Below are positions 14,550 through 26,063 of a stretch of DNA of 64,000 bases, in pieces. Position numbers and translations under genes: made by a program. Source of the DNA: Photobacterium sp. GB-56 (lineage in GTDB: Bacteria; Pseudomonadota; Gammaproteobacteria; Enterobacterales; Vibrionaceae); assembly GCF_003026105.1 (NCBI RefSeq), contig NZ_PYNW01000007.1, positions 62,001-126,000 on the forward strand, written 5' to 3'. Each line of letters begins with the position of its first letter. Position 1 is the stretch's first letter. The notes beneath the pieces are model-generated. The model worked only from the letters and a program-made list of their open reading frames with translations. It was not told the origin of the DNA and did no database searches.

Positions 14550-15647
14550 CTAGTTACAAATATATTCAACAACCTCAAGATCAAATCCTGATAAAGAACG
14601 ATATTGTTGGTTTTGTGAAGACAGTAAACGAATTTTGCGAAGCCCTAGTTCAGATAAAATTTGCGATCCTAAACCAATTTGTCGGGACTGCGGTGTGGTA
14701 GGCAAGGGAGCAATCGCTTGGTGCTCTGAAGCTAACTGGTTTACTTGATTGATGATCATCGTAGAGGGTTCTATTTGGCTGATGATCACTAATACGCCAC
14801 CGTCGGCTTGAATACGCTGCATGGCCGCTTGTAGGGACCATTGTGTGGCGCCAGTATGTAAAATATCTTTCAGTGTATCTTTGACATGCACACGGACTAA
14901 GGTTTCAGTATCAGGGTTAATATCACCTTTACATAAGGCGTAATGGAGTTGATTGTCAATGGTGTCACGGTAGGTGATCAAGTTGAACACACCATATTCA
15001 GTGCATAATTCACTCTCTGATAAACGTTCAATATGACTTTCTAGTTGGGTTCGATACTCGATTAAATCGGCAATTGTCCCCAGCTTTAAATTGTGCTTTT
15101 GCGCAAACACTTCAAGTTGAGGTCGGCGTGCCATTGTGCCGTCTTCATTAAGAATTTCCACAATAACACTAGAGGCTTCAAGCCCTGCTAAGCGTGCAAC
15201 ATCACAGCCTGCTTCAGTGTGACCGGCACGAATTAATACGCCACCATCTTGCGCCATTAATGGAAAAATATGCCCCGGCGAAACAATATTATCAGCACTG
15301 GCATTAGGAGCAACTGCTGCTTGTACTGTCTTCGCACGATCACTGGCAGAGATCCCAGTCGTAACATCGGTGGCGGCTTCTATTGAAACGGTAAATGCAG
15401 TTGAGAATTTATCGTGATTATTTTGTACCATTAGCGGTAAATTTAACGTTTTACAGCGATCTTTGGTTAACGTTAAGCAGATCAACCCACGCCCATGTGT
15501 TGCCATGAAATTAATCGCTTCGGGAGTAATCATTTCAGAGGCAATGATCAGATCGCCTTCATTTTCACGATTTTCATCATCCATCAAGATAACCATTTTC
15601 CCCTGACGGATATCATTAATGATTTCTTGGGCGCTACTTAAAGTCAT
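14550..15647 (-). CDS. ribB: 3,4-dihydroxy-2-butanone-4-phosphate synthase with GCH II-like C-terminal domain
   Basis: 365 residues. The N-terminal DHBP synthase domain (1-200) has [21 protein letters not shown] (acidic metal site), THGRGLICL, and [15 protein letters not shown]. The C-terminal part (about 205-365) resembles GTP cyclohydrolase II. It lacks the zinc cysteines, having no C-x2-GDVF...C-x-C cluster, so it is probably inactive in that role; a separate ribA is present in the same operon. This is the ribB/luxH-type gene of lux operons. Start and Shine-Dalgarno (AAAAAGGACC) are good. Confidence 0.95.
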   Translation of the reverse strand: MTLSSAQEIINDIRQGKMVILMDDENRENEGDLIIASEMITPEAINFMATHGRGLICLTLTKDRCKTLNLPLMVQNNHDKFSTAFTVSIEAATDVTTGISASDRAKTVQAAVAPNASADNIVSPGHIFPLMAQDGGVLIRAGHTEAGCDVARLAGLEASSVIVEILNEDGTMARRPQLEVFAQKHNLKLGTIADLIEYRTQLESHIERLSESELCTEYGVFNLITYRDTIDNQLHYALCKGDINPDTETLVRVHVKDTLKDILHTGATQWSLQAAMQRIQADGGVLVIISQIEPSTMIINQVNQLASEHQAIAPLPTTPQSRQIGLGSQILSELGLRKIRLLSSQNQQYRSLSGFDLEVVEYICN

Positions 15648-15679
15648 AACTGGTCCTTTTTATCAACAGCGTAAATGAG

Positions 15680-16339
15680 TTATACGATAAAACCGTGCTT
15701 CTCTAATAAAGACATAGAGACGTTAGTGTTTTTTTTGGATTCTTGTTTATCAATGCTGACTAATCGTTCGAGGTAGCGTGCCACCATATCAGCTTCAATA
15801 TTGACCTTTTGACCAATGGTTGCATTAGCAAGTGTTGTATTGGTTAACGTATGAGGAATAATGGTTAATTTAATGACATTCTGATAGACAGCATTGATGG
15901 TTAAGCTCGTTCCATCAATACAAATTGAACCTTTCTCTGCAACAAACTTCTTCAGGTGTATTGGTACAGTTATCCAAACCTCAATGGTGCGACCCTTTTG
16001 CTTTAACTCAATAATGTCGCCAATACCATCAACATGTCCGGAAACAATATGACCACCTAAGCGTGTAGTGGGTAACATGGCTTTTTCTAGGTTGATATTT
16101 TGTCCGACGTGGTAGCTGTGAAATGCGGTACGCTTTAACGTCTCTTTTGAAAGATCGGCAACAAACCCAGTTGGAGTTAATTTAGATACGGTTAAACAAA
16201 CGCCATTACTAGCAATGCTATCACCAAGTTTTACGTCCGAAATATCAAGCTTATTGGTATTGATAACCATTGAAATATCGTCATTATTACGAATAATGGC
16301 GCTGATATTTCCAATTGCTTCTATTATTCCTGTAAACAT
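15680..16339 (-). CDS. ribE: Riboflavin synthase alpha chain
   Basis: 219 residues made of two similar lumazine-binding halves, the first starting MFTGIIEAIGNI and the second about residue 95 (GGHIVSGHVDGIGDI). SNGVCLTVS and IDGTSLTIN are the paired ligand motifs. It converts two lumazines to riboflavin. LumP, encoded upstream of luxC, is a paralog of this protein. The gene follows luxG after a 126-bp gap that contains a terminator-like hairpin whose U tract ends just before the ribosome site, so its expression may be attenuated relative to lux. Confidence 0.97.
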   Translation of the reverse strand: MFTGIIEAIGNISAIIRNNDDISMVINTNKLDISDVKLGDSIASNGVCLTVSKLTPTGFVADLSKETLKRTAFHSYHVGQNINLEKAMLPTTRLGGHIVSGHVDGIGDIIELKQKGRTIEVWITVPIHLKKFVAEKGSICIDGTSLTINAVYQNVIKLTIIPHTLTNTTLANATIGQKVNIEADMVARYLERLVSIDKQESKKNTNVSMSLLEKHGFIV

Positions 16340-16350
16340 ACTATACCTAC

Positions 16351-16402
16351 AAAAAAACTCTATTTATCAGGTGCAAGCCAACTGTTACCCAATAAATAGA
16401 GT
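16351..16402 (-). terminator. Terminator-like hairpin between luxG and ribE
   Basis: On the minus strand ACTCTATTTAT (from 16402) pairs perfectly with ATAAATAGAGT (to 16357). The stem extends by about five more pairs, two of them G-U, leaving a loop of about 14. A run of six U's follows immediately (16356-16351). The ribE ATG is 11 nt further on. It reads as a partial terminator/attenuator inside the operon. Confidence 0.7.
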
Positions 16403-16465
16403 AAATATAATGAGTAATGACTGATTTAGATAAAAACCATCAGTAATGATATGAACGATTTTTAA

Positions 16466-17173
16466 CTACATATAACTAAACGCATCAGAATACATTTTCC
16501 CGACATTGGCTTTTTTCTGAGTTGTAAAAATATCTTTTGCATTTCGGCTCATACCGAATGGCCCGCAAACATAAATATCAAATTCAGATAAGTCGGCAAA
16601 ATCATCCATTACAGCATCAATAACATTGCCGATTTTACCGTCCCACTCTGTGTGTACATGCTCGACAACGGGCACATATTTCACATTGGGAAGCTGGGCT
16701 TCTAATGACTTAAGTTTTTGATCTGCATAAAGCAATTGGCGATTGTTCACACCCCAGTAAAGGTAGATAGGTTGTGATAGTTGCTTGTCAATACAATGAT
16801 GAAGGATACTATTGATATATGATAAGCCTGTGCCGCCAGCGATAAGTAGCAGCGGCGATTCACTTTCATCACGTAACCAAGCATCACCATGTGGCGAATC
16901 TATCTTAAACTCGGTTTGATGAATAAACGCATCGTTAAAATACGAAATTGCTTCTATAGCAGTTTCTTTGACTGAGCCGCCAACATGCAATTCAATTAAT
17001 TCATTACAGTTTGGGCTGTTAGCAATAGAAAAAGGCAGCTGTTTATTATTCAAATAGATAATAGCGTATTGCCCGGCTTTGAATTGAAAGCATTGGTCTG
17101 GTTTGATAAACACTTTAAAAACATGGCTATCAGATGCTTCAATTTTTGTAATTTTGCAATTAAAAATCATCAT
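16466..17173 (-). CDS. luxG: LuxG, NAD(P)H:flavin reductase
   Basis: 235 residues, the usual LuxG length, of the Fre/ferredoxin-reductase type. An N-terminal flavin-binding barrel includes FKAGQYAIIYLNNKQLPFSIANSP. A nicotinamide-binding half includes LLLIAGGTGLSYINSILHHC, YLYWGVNNRQLLY and DIYVCGPFGMSRNAKDIF. It supplies FMNH2 to luciferase. Met1 and Met2 are both possible starts. It lies 13 bp after luxE. Confidence 0.96.
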   Translation of the reverse strand: MMIFNCKITKIEASDSHVFKVFIKPDQCFQFKAGQYAIIYLNNKQLPFSIANSPNCNELIELHVGGSVKETAIEAISYFNDAFIHQTEFKIDSPHGDAWLRDESESPLLLIAGGTGLSYINSILHHCIDKQLSQPIYLYWGVNNRQLLYADQKLKSLEAQLPNVKYVPVVEHVHTEWDGKIGNVIDAVMDDFADLSEFDIYVCGPFGMSRNAKDIFTTQKKANVGKMYSDAFSYM

Positions 17174-17186
17174 TCAGTCCTGCTAC

Positions 17187-18308
17187 TTATTTCAAGCTGG
17201 TCGCCATCGATAATGAACAGCCTTTTTGTTCACGGGTATTTAAACGGCGAACAATTTCCACGGTTGTTCCTTGGTGTGGATCGGGCTCTTTGATGTTGTG
17301 CACAATGCCAATATCGTCTGTAACAATAAAGGTTGGGTAACTCGTCGATGATGCATCCATGTAGCTCATTAAGCCTTCCTGACCATCTTCAACAGGCGTC
17401 ATAGTGACAGGATCAAGTGCACGAGCATATACCCATGGTGGAACATGTTTGCGTTGGCGGTTATCTTCAAAGAAGCAAGTATTTAGTTCTACTTGGTTAA
17501 AGGTGTCACGAATTTGGCTTTCGTGGAAAAGGTTGAAAGTTTCCATTAATAACTGATTAAAATCTTGACGATTAAGTGCTTCTTTTTGTTTTGTTTTCCA
17601 GCCGCCACCAGTGATGATGAACATGTGAGCGCCAGCATTAAATTCAATGTTGTGCTCTTTCATATAAAGCGCTAATAAATAAATAAAGTATGGAGGGCCA
17701 ATTAAACAAATGCCTTTCCCTTTACGTTGAATAGCCTTTAACGACGTGATGGTTTGTTCAAAATCAATTTCATCTTCGTCTACTGTAAACGTCGTTGGGT
17801 ATAACAATTCAACTAGGCTCATGACATATTTGAACCAAACATTTTTGGCGCTGAAGCGATCAGGTCCCATATTAACTAGCTCTAGTTGGTGTTCATGGAA
17901 CTCACCTAGATACTTCATGCCGTAATTTACAGAGCCAAGCAGGCGTTCGATGCTTTGGCGATCACGGGCAATATGGCTTTTTATTCCACTTGTGCCGCTA
18001 CTGGTGAACCAATTTTCAATATTAGCTTCATCGGCAGTATGTAGCTTAGCGTATTTGAACATCGAAGTAGGGAATACCGGAATATCATCGATTGATGTAA
18101 TTTTTTCGTCTACACCTTGGGCATTACAATAATAACGGTAATCTTCATTATTTTTATAATGGTAGTGGAATGATTCCATTATAAATTTCTGCTTTAATTT
18201 TTCTTGTTCATCATAGGTTAAGTTAAGTGGTGATGATGAGAAAATAATATCATCAAGTTCTGAACTAACAATAATATCGTTAGTATCAACATTTAATAAT
18301 GTAGTCAT
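17187..18308 (-). CDS. luxE: LuxE, acyl-protein synthetase
   Basis: 373 residues. Activates the fatty acid with ATP and transfers the acyl group to its own cysteine before handing it to LuxC. It contains the adenylate-forming signature [18 protein letters not shown] and the C-terminal [11 protein letters not shown], with Cys364 at the position of the known acyl-accepting cysteine. It belongs to the minus-strand lux operon, separated from luxF by 96 bp that contain a strong hairpin with a U tract 22 nt before this start. LuxE is therefore likely made in smaller amount than the genes before it. Confidence 0.97.
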   Translation of the reverse strand: MTTLLNVDTNDIIVSSELDDIIFSSSPLNLTYDEQEKLKQKFIMESFHYHYKNNEDYRYYCNAQGVDEKITSIDDIPVFPTSMFKYAKLHTADEANIENWFTSSGTSGIKSHIARDRQSIERLLGSVNYGMKYLGEFHEHQLELVNMGPDRFSAKNVWFKYVMSLVELLYPTTFTVDEDEIDFEQTITSLKAIQRKGKGICLIGPPYFIYLLALYMKEHNIEFNAGAHMFIITGGGWKTKQKEALNRQDFNQLLMETFNLFHESQIRDTFNQVELNTCFFEDNRQRKHVPPWVYARALDPVTMTPVEDGQEGLMSYMDASSTSYPTFIVTDDIGIVHNIKEPDPHQGTTVEIVRRLNTREQKGCSLSMATSLK

Positions 18309-18321
18309 ATTAAACCTTAAT

Positions 18322-18360
18322 AAAAAAAATAATGGCAGTGTAATAAATCACACTGCCATT
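18322..18360 (-). terminator. Terminator-like hairpin between luxF and luxE
   Basis: On the minus strand AATGGCAGTGT and ACACTGCCATT form a perfect 11-bp stem with an 8-nt loop (18360-18331), followed by A and eight T's (18329-18322). luxE starts 13 nt after the T run. It looks like an intrinsic terminator acting inside the operon, or a 3' stabiliser of the luxCDABF part. Confidence 0.8.
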
Positions 18361-18404
18361 TATAATGACAATGATTGGCGAAGTCTTAATTTAAATTAAC
18401 TTAA

Positions 18405-19091
18405 TTAGTTAAGATTGTAATCTTTTCGATAATTGATAACTTGTTTATCAAAATTAATCATTAATGATTTTTTATCCTCTTGAACTTTCATTGATTCAAA
18501 ACAAAATAAGAAATCGACTTTATTATCTAAACCTTGAGCAATATCAACAACGTGAGATAAGCACGTATCGTAATTTCCTGCTGCATTACTATTGATGATT
18601 TCATCAATCGATGCCTCTGCTTGGGTGTAACAGAGGTAATTTTCTAAGTAAATGCTTAGCTCAGCTTTGGCTTGCGTTGGGTTCTCATTCACATTGATAA
18701 ATAACATTAATCGATGACGAATATCGGTGATATTGATATTAAACTTAGCCGCGGTTGTCTCGTAATGTTTTAATAAATCAATGCGCTTTTTTTGGTTATC
18801 ATCCCACTTAAACAGAAGTGGCACCCCATATTTAGCTGCTTTTTCAACGGTTTCGTTGCTGGTGGCTAAAATATGAACGTTATTACCAATACTAACAAGT
18901 GGAGCTAGTTTCGTTTCATCATGATAACTTTTATCTATGTGGTATTCGCTAAATGCAACAACATCATAGATGGATGTATCTTCATGAATAATACGTAATG
19001 TTTCTAACGCATTATTCATGGTTAATGATGGATCTTGCTGTCCTACATGATAAAAATTAAGGAAGAAGACGCCATAATTCCATTTTGTCAT
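18405..19091 (-). CDS. luxF: LuxF, myristoyl-FMN-binding flavoprotein
   Basis: 228 residues, homologous to LuxB but about 100 residues shorter, as known LuxF proteins are. It opens MTKWNYGVFFLNFYHVGQQD and shares FSEYHIDKSYHD and VDFLFCFESMKVQEDKKSL with the luciferase subunits. LuxF binds 6-(3'-myristyl)-FMN, a side product that inhibits luciferase, and is thought to scavenge it. It occurs only in some Photobacterium species, so it is a useful taxonomic marker. It sits in its usual place between luxB and luxE, 22 bp after luxB, and is followed by the hairpin at 18322-18360. Confidence 0.96.
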   Translation of the reverse strand: MTKWNYGVFFLNFYHVGQQDPSLTMNNALETLRIIHEDTSIYDVVAFSEYHIDKSYHDETKLAPLVSIGNNVHILATSNETVEKAAKYGVPLLFKWDDNQKKRIDLLKHYETTAAKFNINITDIRHRLMLFINVNENPTQAKAELSIYLENYLCYTQAEASIDEIINSNAAGNYDTCLSHVVDIAQGLDNKVDFLFCFESMKVQEDKKSLMINFDKQVINYRKDYNLN

Positions 19092-19113
19092 TTTATTATC
19101 CTGAGACTTATTA

Positions 19114-20091
19114 TTATAGATTTTTCTTGATTTTGTTATTAACCATATTAATAAGGTCGATGACAGCTGCTTTATTTTTCATAGATTCAAAAGATAACAA
19201 TACATTCTTTGAACCTGTTATTTCTAAAGCATATTTAGTGGAGTCATAATATTCATCTTCTGTACCTACCGCGTGTTGCTTAATTAGCTCTTCAATTTTT
19301 TCTTCTTGATCTGCATTTGGGTAAGCTTCTGCAATATAATCGCGGATATAGTCACGCATTTCTTGTTTAGCAATATCGCTATCTGTATTTAGATTAACAA
19401 GTAATGGGAATTGGTGATCAATATTAGTAATATCGACATTATTTTCAGCCGCGACAGCTAAATAATGTTGATAGTAATTTTCTTTTTCAGCTAGGGTGTC
19501 ACTCCAGCGGTAAGTCAGCGGCAGGCCTTTGATCGCTGCCCACTCAACCACGCCCATACTTGTAGCTAAGATATACTGTTTTAGGTTTTCTTTACTAATA
19601 CAGTGTGGGTTGATAGAGATTTTTGGGAAGTTATAAAAGTCATTATTAGCATGACAGTAGTTAGTAGTAATACCATCATTTAAAATGTCATAACAAGCTT
19701 CAAATTGCTGTTGTTGACTATCGCGTTGGCGCTTAAAGAAGTCCATCTCGAAATCATTAACACAATCACTTAATCCTAGAATAAAACGTCCATCAGACAT
19801 TTGATCAAGCAAGCTTGTTTCTTCTGCAATACGTACCGGATGGTGAGTTGTGATAACTTGATTCAATGAACCAATATGAAGACGTTCGGTTAAACCGAGT
19901 AAAAAACTTGCAGCTGTTATAGGAGCACCTACGATACCGTTTTTAGAAAAATGGTGTTCGTTAATGAAAGCGGTATTGAAGTGGTACTCGTCTTTATCGA
20001 CCAATGCAACAGTGTTGATCATGTTGTCGAGTACGTCTTCAGATGTCATACCTTTAAGCTGAAAGTTTAGAAAGAATAATCCAAAATTCAT
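19114..20091 (-). CDS. luxB: Luciferase beta subunit
   Basis: 325 residues from the preferred start [20 protein letters not shown]. An AAGGA ribosome site lies 8 nt upstream of that ATG; an in-frame Met seven codons earlier (20112) lacks one. It has a TIM-barrel luciferase-like fold with [20 protein letters not shown] and [21 protein letters not shown]. The beta subunit stabilises the catalytic alpha subunit and is needed for high quantum yield. It lies 48 bp after luxA and shares obvious similarity with luxF that follows. Confidence 0.97.
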   Translation of the reverse strand: MNFGLFFLNFQLKGMTSEDVLDNMINTVALVDKDEYHFNTAFINEHHFSKNGIVGAPITAASFLLGLTERLHIGSLNQVITTHHPVRIAEETSLLDQMSDGRFILGLSDCVNDFEMDFFKRQRDSQQQQFEACYDILNDGITTNYCHANNDFYNFPKISINPHCISKENLKQYILATSMGVVEWAAIKGLPLTYRWSDTLAEKENYYQHYLAVAAENNVDITNIDHQFPLLVNLNTDSDIAKQEMRDYIRDYIAEAYPNADQEEKIEELIKQHAVGTEDEYYDSTKYALEITGSKNVLLSFESMKNKAAVIDLINMVNNKIKKNL

Positions 20092-20139
20092 GTTATTTTC
20101 CTTATTTATCATTTAATTCAAGATGTTAAATCTAGTGGT

Positions 20140-21204
20140 TTATTTCGGATCTTTTAGGTATGGTGCCACTTGTGTCATAAAGCGTTCCATAGAAGCAATG
20201 ATTTCTTGCTCTGAACCGTTTGCTTCAAAACCAAGGGTAATATTTTTGATCCCTGTTGCATCAATATCGCGTTGCATGATTTCAATACATTTTTCAGGTG
20301 TGCCAACAGGGTTAAGGTTATTACTGTAATCAAGACGACGGCGGCTATCGGTATGGCCTTGTAATACAAAGTCACGCCATTGACCTTTGTGGTAGTCATA
20401 GCCACGAGTTTGGTTACTGTCTTTAAAGATATTTGTCGCATTTGTGTAAGAGTCATACCAGTTTGATAAGAAGTCACGACATGCACTTTCTGCTTTTTCT
20501 TGATCGTCATTAACAGAACAGATGAAGGTCATACTGTGGTCGATATTCTTAATATCGTGACCATGTTCAGTTGCAATTTCATTGTACAGTTCCATCTGTG
20601 CTTTTTTCTCGCTGGTCGTGATGATCCAACTTAGCACCATAGGCAAACCACGTTCTGCTAACCAAGTTGTTGTCGCGGCAGATTCGGCTGTCATACAAGT
20701 AGGGATTTTGTCTGAGTAGGCTTCTGGATAGACATTTACATCTTGGAATTCAATATTTTTACCATCAGTGTGTAAAACACCTGATTTTGAGCCGTCCATG
20801 ATCATTTTATGGAAATCTTCAGTGATCGAACGGGAATCTTCCATCGTAACACCGAATACCCGGAAATCTTTATGGTATAAACCACGGACTACGCCAAAGT
20901 TAAAACGACCTTTTGACATTTGATCCAGTAGCATTAGATCTTCCATTTGACGGGCAGGGTGAGCTGTTGGAAGTACGATACCCATTGTGCCAACGTTGAG
21001 TTTTTTGGTACGACCAAGAATATTGGCACAAGCAACATATAGGTTACCGGTTAGGCCAAATTCAGTGAAATGGTGTTCAAGCGTCCAGAAGGTATCGAAG
21101 TTTAATTCTTCTGAAGCAACGCCAAGTCGAACAAAGCGATCCATGACTTCTTTATGAGATTCACCTGGTGGCTGGTATGAGAAACAAATATTGCCAAATT
21201 TCAT
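20140..21204 (-). CDS. luxA: Luciferase alpha subunit
   Basis: 354 residues, the full length of bacterial luciferase alpha. It starts [20 protein letters not shown]. His44 and His45 occur in TLEHHF, the essential active-site His region. The position equivalent to the reactive Cys106 of Vibrio harveyi is Val106 here ([10 protein letters not shown]), as I recall for other Photobacterium luciferases. The flexible active-site loop region is present. It catalyses oxidation of FMNH2 and long-chain aldehyde by oxygen, with emission of light. Confidence 0.98.
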   Translation of the reverse strand: MKFGNICFSYQPPGESHKEVMDRFVRLGVASEELNFDTFWTLEHHFTEFGLTGNLYVACANILGRTKKLNVGTMGIVLPTAHPARQMEDLMLLDQMSKGRFNFGVVRGLYHKDFRVFGVTMEDSRSITEDFHKMIMDGSKSGVLHTDGKNIEFQDVNVYPEAYSDKIPTCMTAESAATTTWLAERGLPMVLSWIITTSEKKAQMELYNEIATEHGHDIKNIDHSMTFICSVNDDQEKAESACRDFLSNWYDSYTNATNIFKDSNQTRGYDYHKGQWRDFVLQGHTDSRRRLDYSNNLNPVGTPEKCIEIMQRDIDATGIKNITLGFEANGSEQEIIASMERFMTQVAPYLKDPK

Positions 21205-21240
21205 TATATTTTCCTTTTAATGAATAAAATATGTATTGGT

Positions 21241-22164
21241 TTAAGCGCTAGCGAACATTTCGTTTTCAATTTTATTTTTTAAACGACGTTCATTAACTGT
21301 AATAATGGTGAGATCTTCAAAGTTTGGTTCACTAATATCGTCCGCTAAATCGAGTACTTCACTGTCTAAGCCTATTGCGGCTTTGGTTACCGATTGGTAG
21401 AAATTACGGAGGACGATCAGGTTCTCACCTAAATCATGTGATGAACCAATTAATGAGTAAATTTTGGTTTTATCTGAGTTGATATTTCCGATTAAGTGTT
21501 TCACTTCTTCTTTGCAGACCCAATTATCGCCATTTGAAACAAAGGCAATAAAAGGAATATCTAGATCTTTAGTTTTATTTACTGTTGAATCTAAAGTATC
21601 CCAACTATTATCAAAACAGTCAGTCACAAAGACTTTTGAGCCTAAGTTATAACCTTCGAAATTTAAATCTTCAGGGATATCATTAATTTCCATTTGTAGA
21701 TAATCATAATCAAGTGCTTTCTCAAGTGTGCTTCTTAAATTAACAACACCAACAGCCGTAATGAGGAATGATAATTTAATCTCAGTAGCAACATCATAGG
21801 CAATACGAGCAGAAAGACTTGAAGCAATTAGTCCAATTTCATTAATACCACGATCATTTAGCCAATCAATGACTGTTAATAAACTTTGTTTGCCAACAGA
21901 CATAGAAAACTGATTAATTTCACCACTACTTAAGCCAACATGATTTAATGAATCATAACGAATAACATGAAAACCATTATTTGCTAAATATTCAGCAAGG
22001 CCAGCGAAATGGTCCATTCGACGGGCAAAACCAGCTGCAATAACAATCGTATTATTGCGCTTAACCTCTTGATTTTTAGGTAGAGTTTCCCATACGCGGA
22101 TGTGACGATTATCACCTAGGTTAATAACGTGATCAATAGGTGCTGAGGTTTGAGTATTGTTCAT
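21241..22164 (-). CDS. luxD: LuxD, acyl-ACP thioesterase (acyltransferase)
   Basis: 307 residues with the alpha/beta-hydrolase fold. The nucleophile is Ser116 in GLIASSLSAR, the acid lies in FVSNGDNWV (about residue 213) and the His in IGSSHDLGEN (about residue 243), together the LuxD catalytic triad. It diverts myristoyl groups from fatty-acid synthesis to supply the aldehyde pathway. It starts 12 bp after luxC, and luxA follows 36 bp after it. Confidence 0.97.
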   Translation of the reverse strand: MNNTQTSAPIDHVINLGDNRHIRVWETLPKNQEVKRNNTIVIAAGFARRMDHFAGLAEYLANNGFHVIRYDSLNHVGLSSGEINQFSMSVGKQSLLTVIDWLNDRGINEIGLIASSLSARIAYDVATEIKLSFLITAVGVVNLRSTLEKALDYDYLQMEINDIPEDLNFEGYNLGSKVFVTDCFDNSWDTLDSTVNKTKDLDIPFIAFVSNGDNWVCKEEVKHLIGNINSDKTKIYSLIGSSHDLGENLIVLRNFYQSVTKAAIGLDSEVLDLADDISEPNFEDLTIITVNERRLKNKIENEMFASA

Positions 22165-22176
22165 AATATTTCTCTT

Positions 22177-23613
22177 TTATGGTACAAAAACGAGGAATTT
22201 ATCTTCTTCTAGGTAACGCGTTTGTTCTATTTTGACTGCGACATCTTTAGTGGTATAAGTCGATGGTCTTTCATGTGAAATATATTTAACAAGACGCTGA
22301 AGTGGACGCATACCGTCATGTGCGCCACCCACTCGAAATATATTATTCATACCTGATTCAATAATACGTTCCGCACCGTGTGCCGCTAATGTATCTCTAT
22401 ATTTAAATGATGCTTCCCATGGTGTAATTGAAACTGTTTGGGTTACATTATTTTGAAGATAGGGAGTAATTTCCGAAATATCTTTCACGTGATGAATATA
22501 CGCAGAACGAGATAATGGTTGATTACCGAATGAACCCGCTGGAGATTGCGTTAATAACCAAGACTGCTCGTCACCTTTTTGCACTTTATATTTGGCAAAT
22601 AAACATTCTCTTTCTGTTAAAGAAAATGCGCCCTTTTCATCGAAAGATTGATCGCCTTTGGGCAGTATGTCTTTATAGATGTTTAATTGCTGAGTTAGCT
22701 CTGCAAAAAAAGTATCGATATTGTCACCCATGTAATAGATATCTTGGGTAGAGAAACAAGCTTGTTGATCATAAAAACAGATGTCGTGAGCAACACCAAT
22801 GGCAGCTGCTTTAATATCTGTTGGGTTATCAACAATCGAAATACTTTTCTTTGGACCAAATTTAAGAATATCAACATGTGCTGGGGTATGTTTTGTTGCC
22901 CATTTGATTGCATCGTTACCCCCCCAAGCCACAACCACATCTGCACAGCTCATGATTTTTTGTGGAATAGTGATATCTTCACTATGTGACCAATACATGA
23001 CTGACATAGATCGAGTTATTGGGTGGTCGGCATCGGTATCAATAAAACTTGAAGCCAGTGCGGTTGCGGTAAATGGATCAGCAGACGATGTTTTAATGAT
23101 GCATTCGTTTTTAGTTAGAATAGCGCGCAGGATAGATGTCACACCAGACAGCGGAACGTTACCCGCTAATAAATGGATAGACTTGCCTTTTGGCAGCGCC
23201 TTGACATAGCAATCACCTTGGGGGAGCCATTCATCAACGATATGGCGAGAACTGAGATCATTTTCAACAATGTCATACAGCGCACTTTTGCTACATAGGA
23301 TCATCGAAATCCAGTTCGCTTCTAGTTTTGCCATCTCAGGAGAGTAGCCCATGAATTTGACTAGATCGCGAATATAAGTAAGGCGACGGCTATAGTTTTC
23401 ACTCTTCCATTTTTGCCCTACAGTATACAAGAAGTTAACTATCTTGTTGATATTTAAGTTATTTTCTATTTTTAGTGAGGTGATCGCCTCAGCATCAATG
23501 TCTGTAATGATAGGTACATTGACGGTGTTATTGTTAAGCGTAAGTTCGCGGACTTCATGTTCTGACGTGTCTCGAACTTCGCCTCCAATAATCAATGGGA
23601 TCTTCTTAATCAT
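22177..23613 (-). CDS. luxC: LuxC, fatty-acyl reductase
   Basis: 478 residues. It is the reductase of the fatty acid reductase complex, turning the acyl group received from LuxE into the aldehyde substrate of luciferase with NADPH. The catalytic cysteine is Cys286 in [11 protein letters not shown], the same number as in characterised LuxC proteins. [13 protein letters not shown] and [13 protein letters not shown] belong to the nucleotide-binding part of the aldehyde-dehydrogenase-like fold. First gene of the lux-rib operon; a 789-bp AT-rich control region separates it from the divergent lumP. Confidence 0.97.
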   Translation of the reverse strand: MIKKIPLIIGGEVRDTSEHEVRELTLNNNTVNVPIITDIDAEAITSLKIENNLNINKIVNFLYTVGQKWKSENYSRRLTYIRDLVKFMGYSPEMAKLEANWISMILCSKSALYDIVENDLSSRHIVDEWLPQGDCYVKALPKGKSIHLLAGNVPLSGVTSILRAILTKNECIIKTSSADPFTATALASSFIDTDADHPITRSMSVMYWSHSEDITIPQKIMSCADVVVAWGGNDAIKWATKHTPAHVDILKFGPKKSISIVDNPTDIKAAAIGVAHDICFYDQQACFSTQDIYYMGDNIDTFFAELTQQLNIYKDILPKGDQSFDEKGAFSLTERECLFAKYKVQKGDEQSWLLTQSPAGSFGNQPLSRSAYIHHVKDISEITPYLQNNVTQTVSITPWEASFKYRDTLAAHGAERIIESGMNNIFRVGGAHDGMRPLQRLVKYISHERPSTYTTKDVAVKIEQTRYLEEDKFLVFVP

Positions 23614-24963
<1,350 letters not shown>

Positions 24964-24985
24964 TGATTAAATTCTGCTATTAAAT

Positions 24986-25012
24986 ATAAGCGCATTATTT
25001 TAATGCGCTTAT
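24986..25012 (+). terminator. Hairpin between lumP and lumQ
   Basis: ATAAGCGCATTA/TAATGCGCTTAT, a perfect stem followed by TTGTTTTATTTTA. It may terminate part of the lumP transcripts before lumQ. Confidence 0.65.
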
Positions 25013-25088
25013 TTGTTTTATTTTAAAGCAGTTGGCGCAGTATATAAGTACCACATACTTTGTGGTGTACAAAAAAAGGAGGTGGTGT

Positions 25089-25835
25089 ATGGAAAAAAAA
25101 ATGCCGACATTCCATGTCGAAACGTTAGACGAATCAAAAACATACCATCATCATGATTATCCTCAGATTATTATAGGATTAATGGGGCAAAGTGAACTGT
25201 CGATAGAAGATAGTTCACTTTGTCTTTCTTCTGGTATGGGATGCCGAATTAATGCCAATGTTAACCATGGTTTTTGTGGCGGACCTAACAACCAAGTTTT
25301 AGTGATGAATTTACCACCATTGATATCAATGACTGATGTGGAACAGTTCAGTAATGGCAATTTCAGCTTAGATGCACGTACTCATCAGCTTATTTCATTG
25401 TTAGCGATTGAATTAAAAGAACATGCTCAGGATAGTGTGTTATCACAATCGATCAGTAACACCTTACAGTGCTTAATTAATCGTAGCTTAATGAGCTTTG
25501 ATGAAAAAAAAGTAACACGTCTAAATATGGCGCTTATTGATAGTTATATCCAGCAGAATATTCAGAAGAAGATCTCAGTGGCTGATCTATCCAGCATTGC
25601 TTTTTTAGCACAAAGCCAATTTTATGTCTTATTTAGAAAGCAAATGGGGATAACGCCACATCAATATGTATTGCGAAAACGATTAGAGTTAGCAAAGCAA
25701 TTGATTGCAGAAACTCAAAAACCGTTATCGGAAGTTGCACAATTATGCGGATTCTCAAGTCAAAGCAGCTTTAGTCAAGCTTTTCGCCGTCTATACGGGA
25801 CATCTCCCATACGATATCAGTTCTTTATTCAATAA
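25089..25835 (+). CDS. lumQ: AraC-family regulator LumQ
   Basis: 248 residues from ATG 25089, which has a very strong ribosome site (AGGAGGT). A cupin-like N-terminal sensor part (YHHHDYPQIIIGLMGQSELS) is followed by a C-terminal pair of AraC helix-turn-helix motifs (KISVADLSSIAFLAQSQFYVLFRKQMGITPHQYV and PLSEVAQLCGFSSQSSFSQAFRRLYGTSP). Its place directly behind lumP, with the divergent lux operon, matches the lumP-lumQ arrangement described for P. leiognathi. Control of lum or lux expression is the natural expectation but is not shown by the sequence. A clean terminator follows. Confidence 0.85.
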   Translation: MEKKMPTFHVETLDESKTYHHHDYPQIIIGLMGQSELSIEDSSLCLSSGMGCRINANVNHGFCGGPNNQVLVMNLPPLISMTDVEQFSNGNFSLDARTHQLISLLAIELKEHAQDSVLSQSISNTLQCLINRSLMSFDEKKVTRLNMALIDSYIQQNIQKKISVADLSSIAFLAQSQFYVLFRKQMGITPHQYVLRKRLELAKQLIAETQKPLSEVAQLCGFSSQSSFSQAFRRLYGTSPIRYQFFIQ

Positions 25836-25863
25836 GTTATAAGTAGCACTTAGCAGTAATATC

Positions 25864-25896
25864 GCGCTATATGGGTTAACTATATAGCGCTTTTTT
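25864..25896 (+). terminator. Terminator of the lum operon
   Basis: GCGCTATAT/ATATAGCGC perfect stem (25864-25872 with 25882-25890), followed by six T's. Confidence 0.9.
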
Positions 25897-26063
25897 ATGT
25901 GTGAGATCTCGTATTATTCATTGTTGGAGAAAAAATAAAACATCCCGTAGGAATTCATAAGACGAGATAAAATTTTATCCATACTATCTACAGGCAATAA
26001 CAGATTAATAACATGACAGTGTTGTTTATTATCATCTCACTGAGATGCCATAGAGGAAACCTG

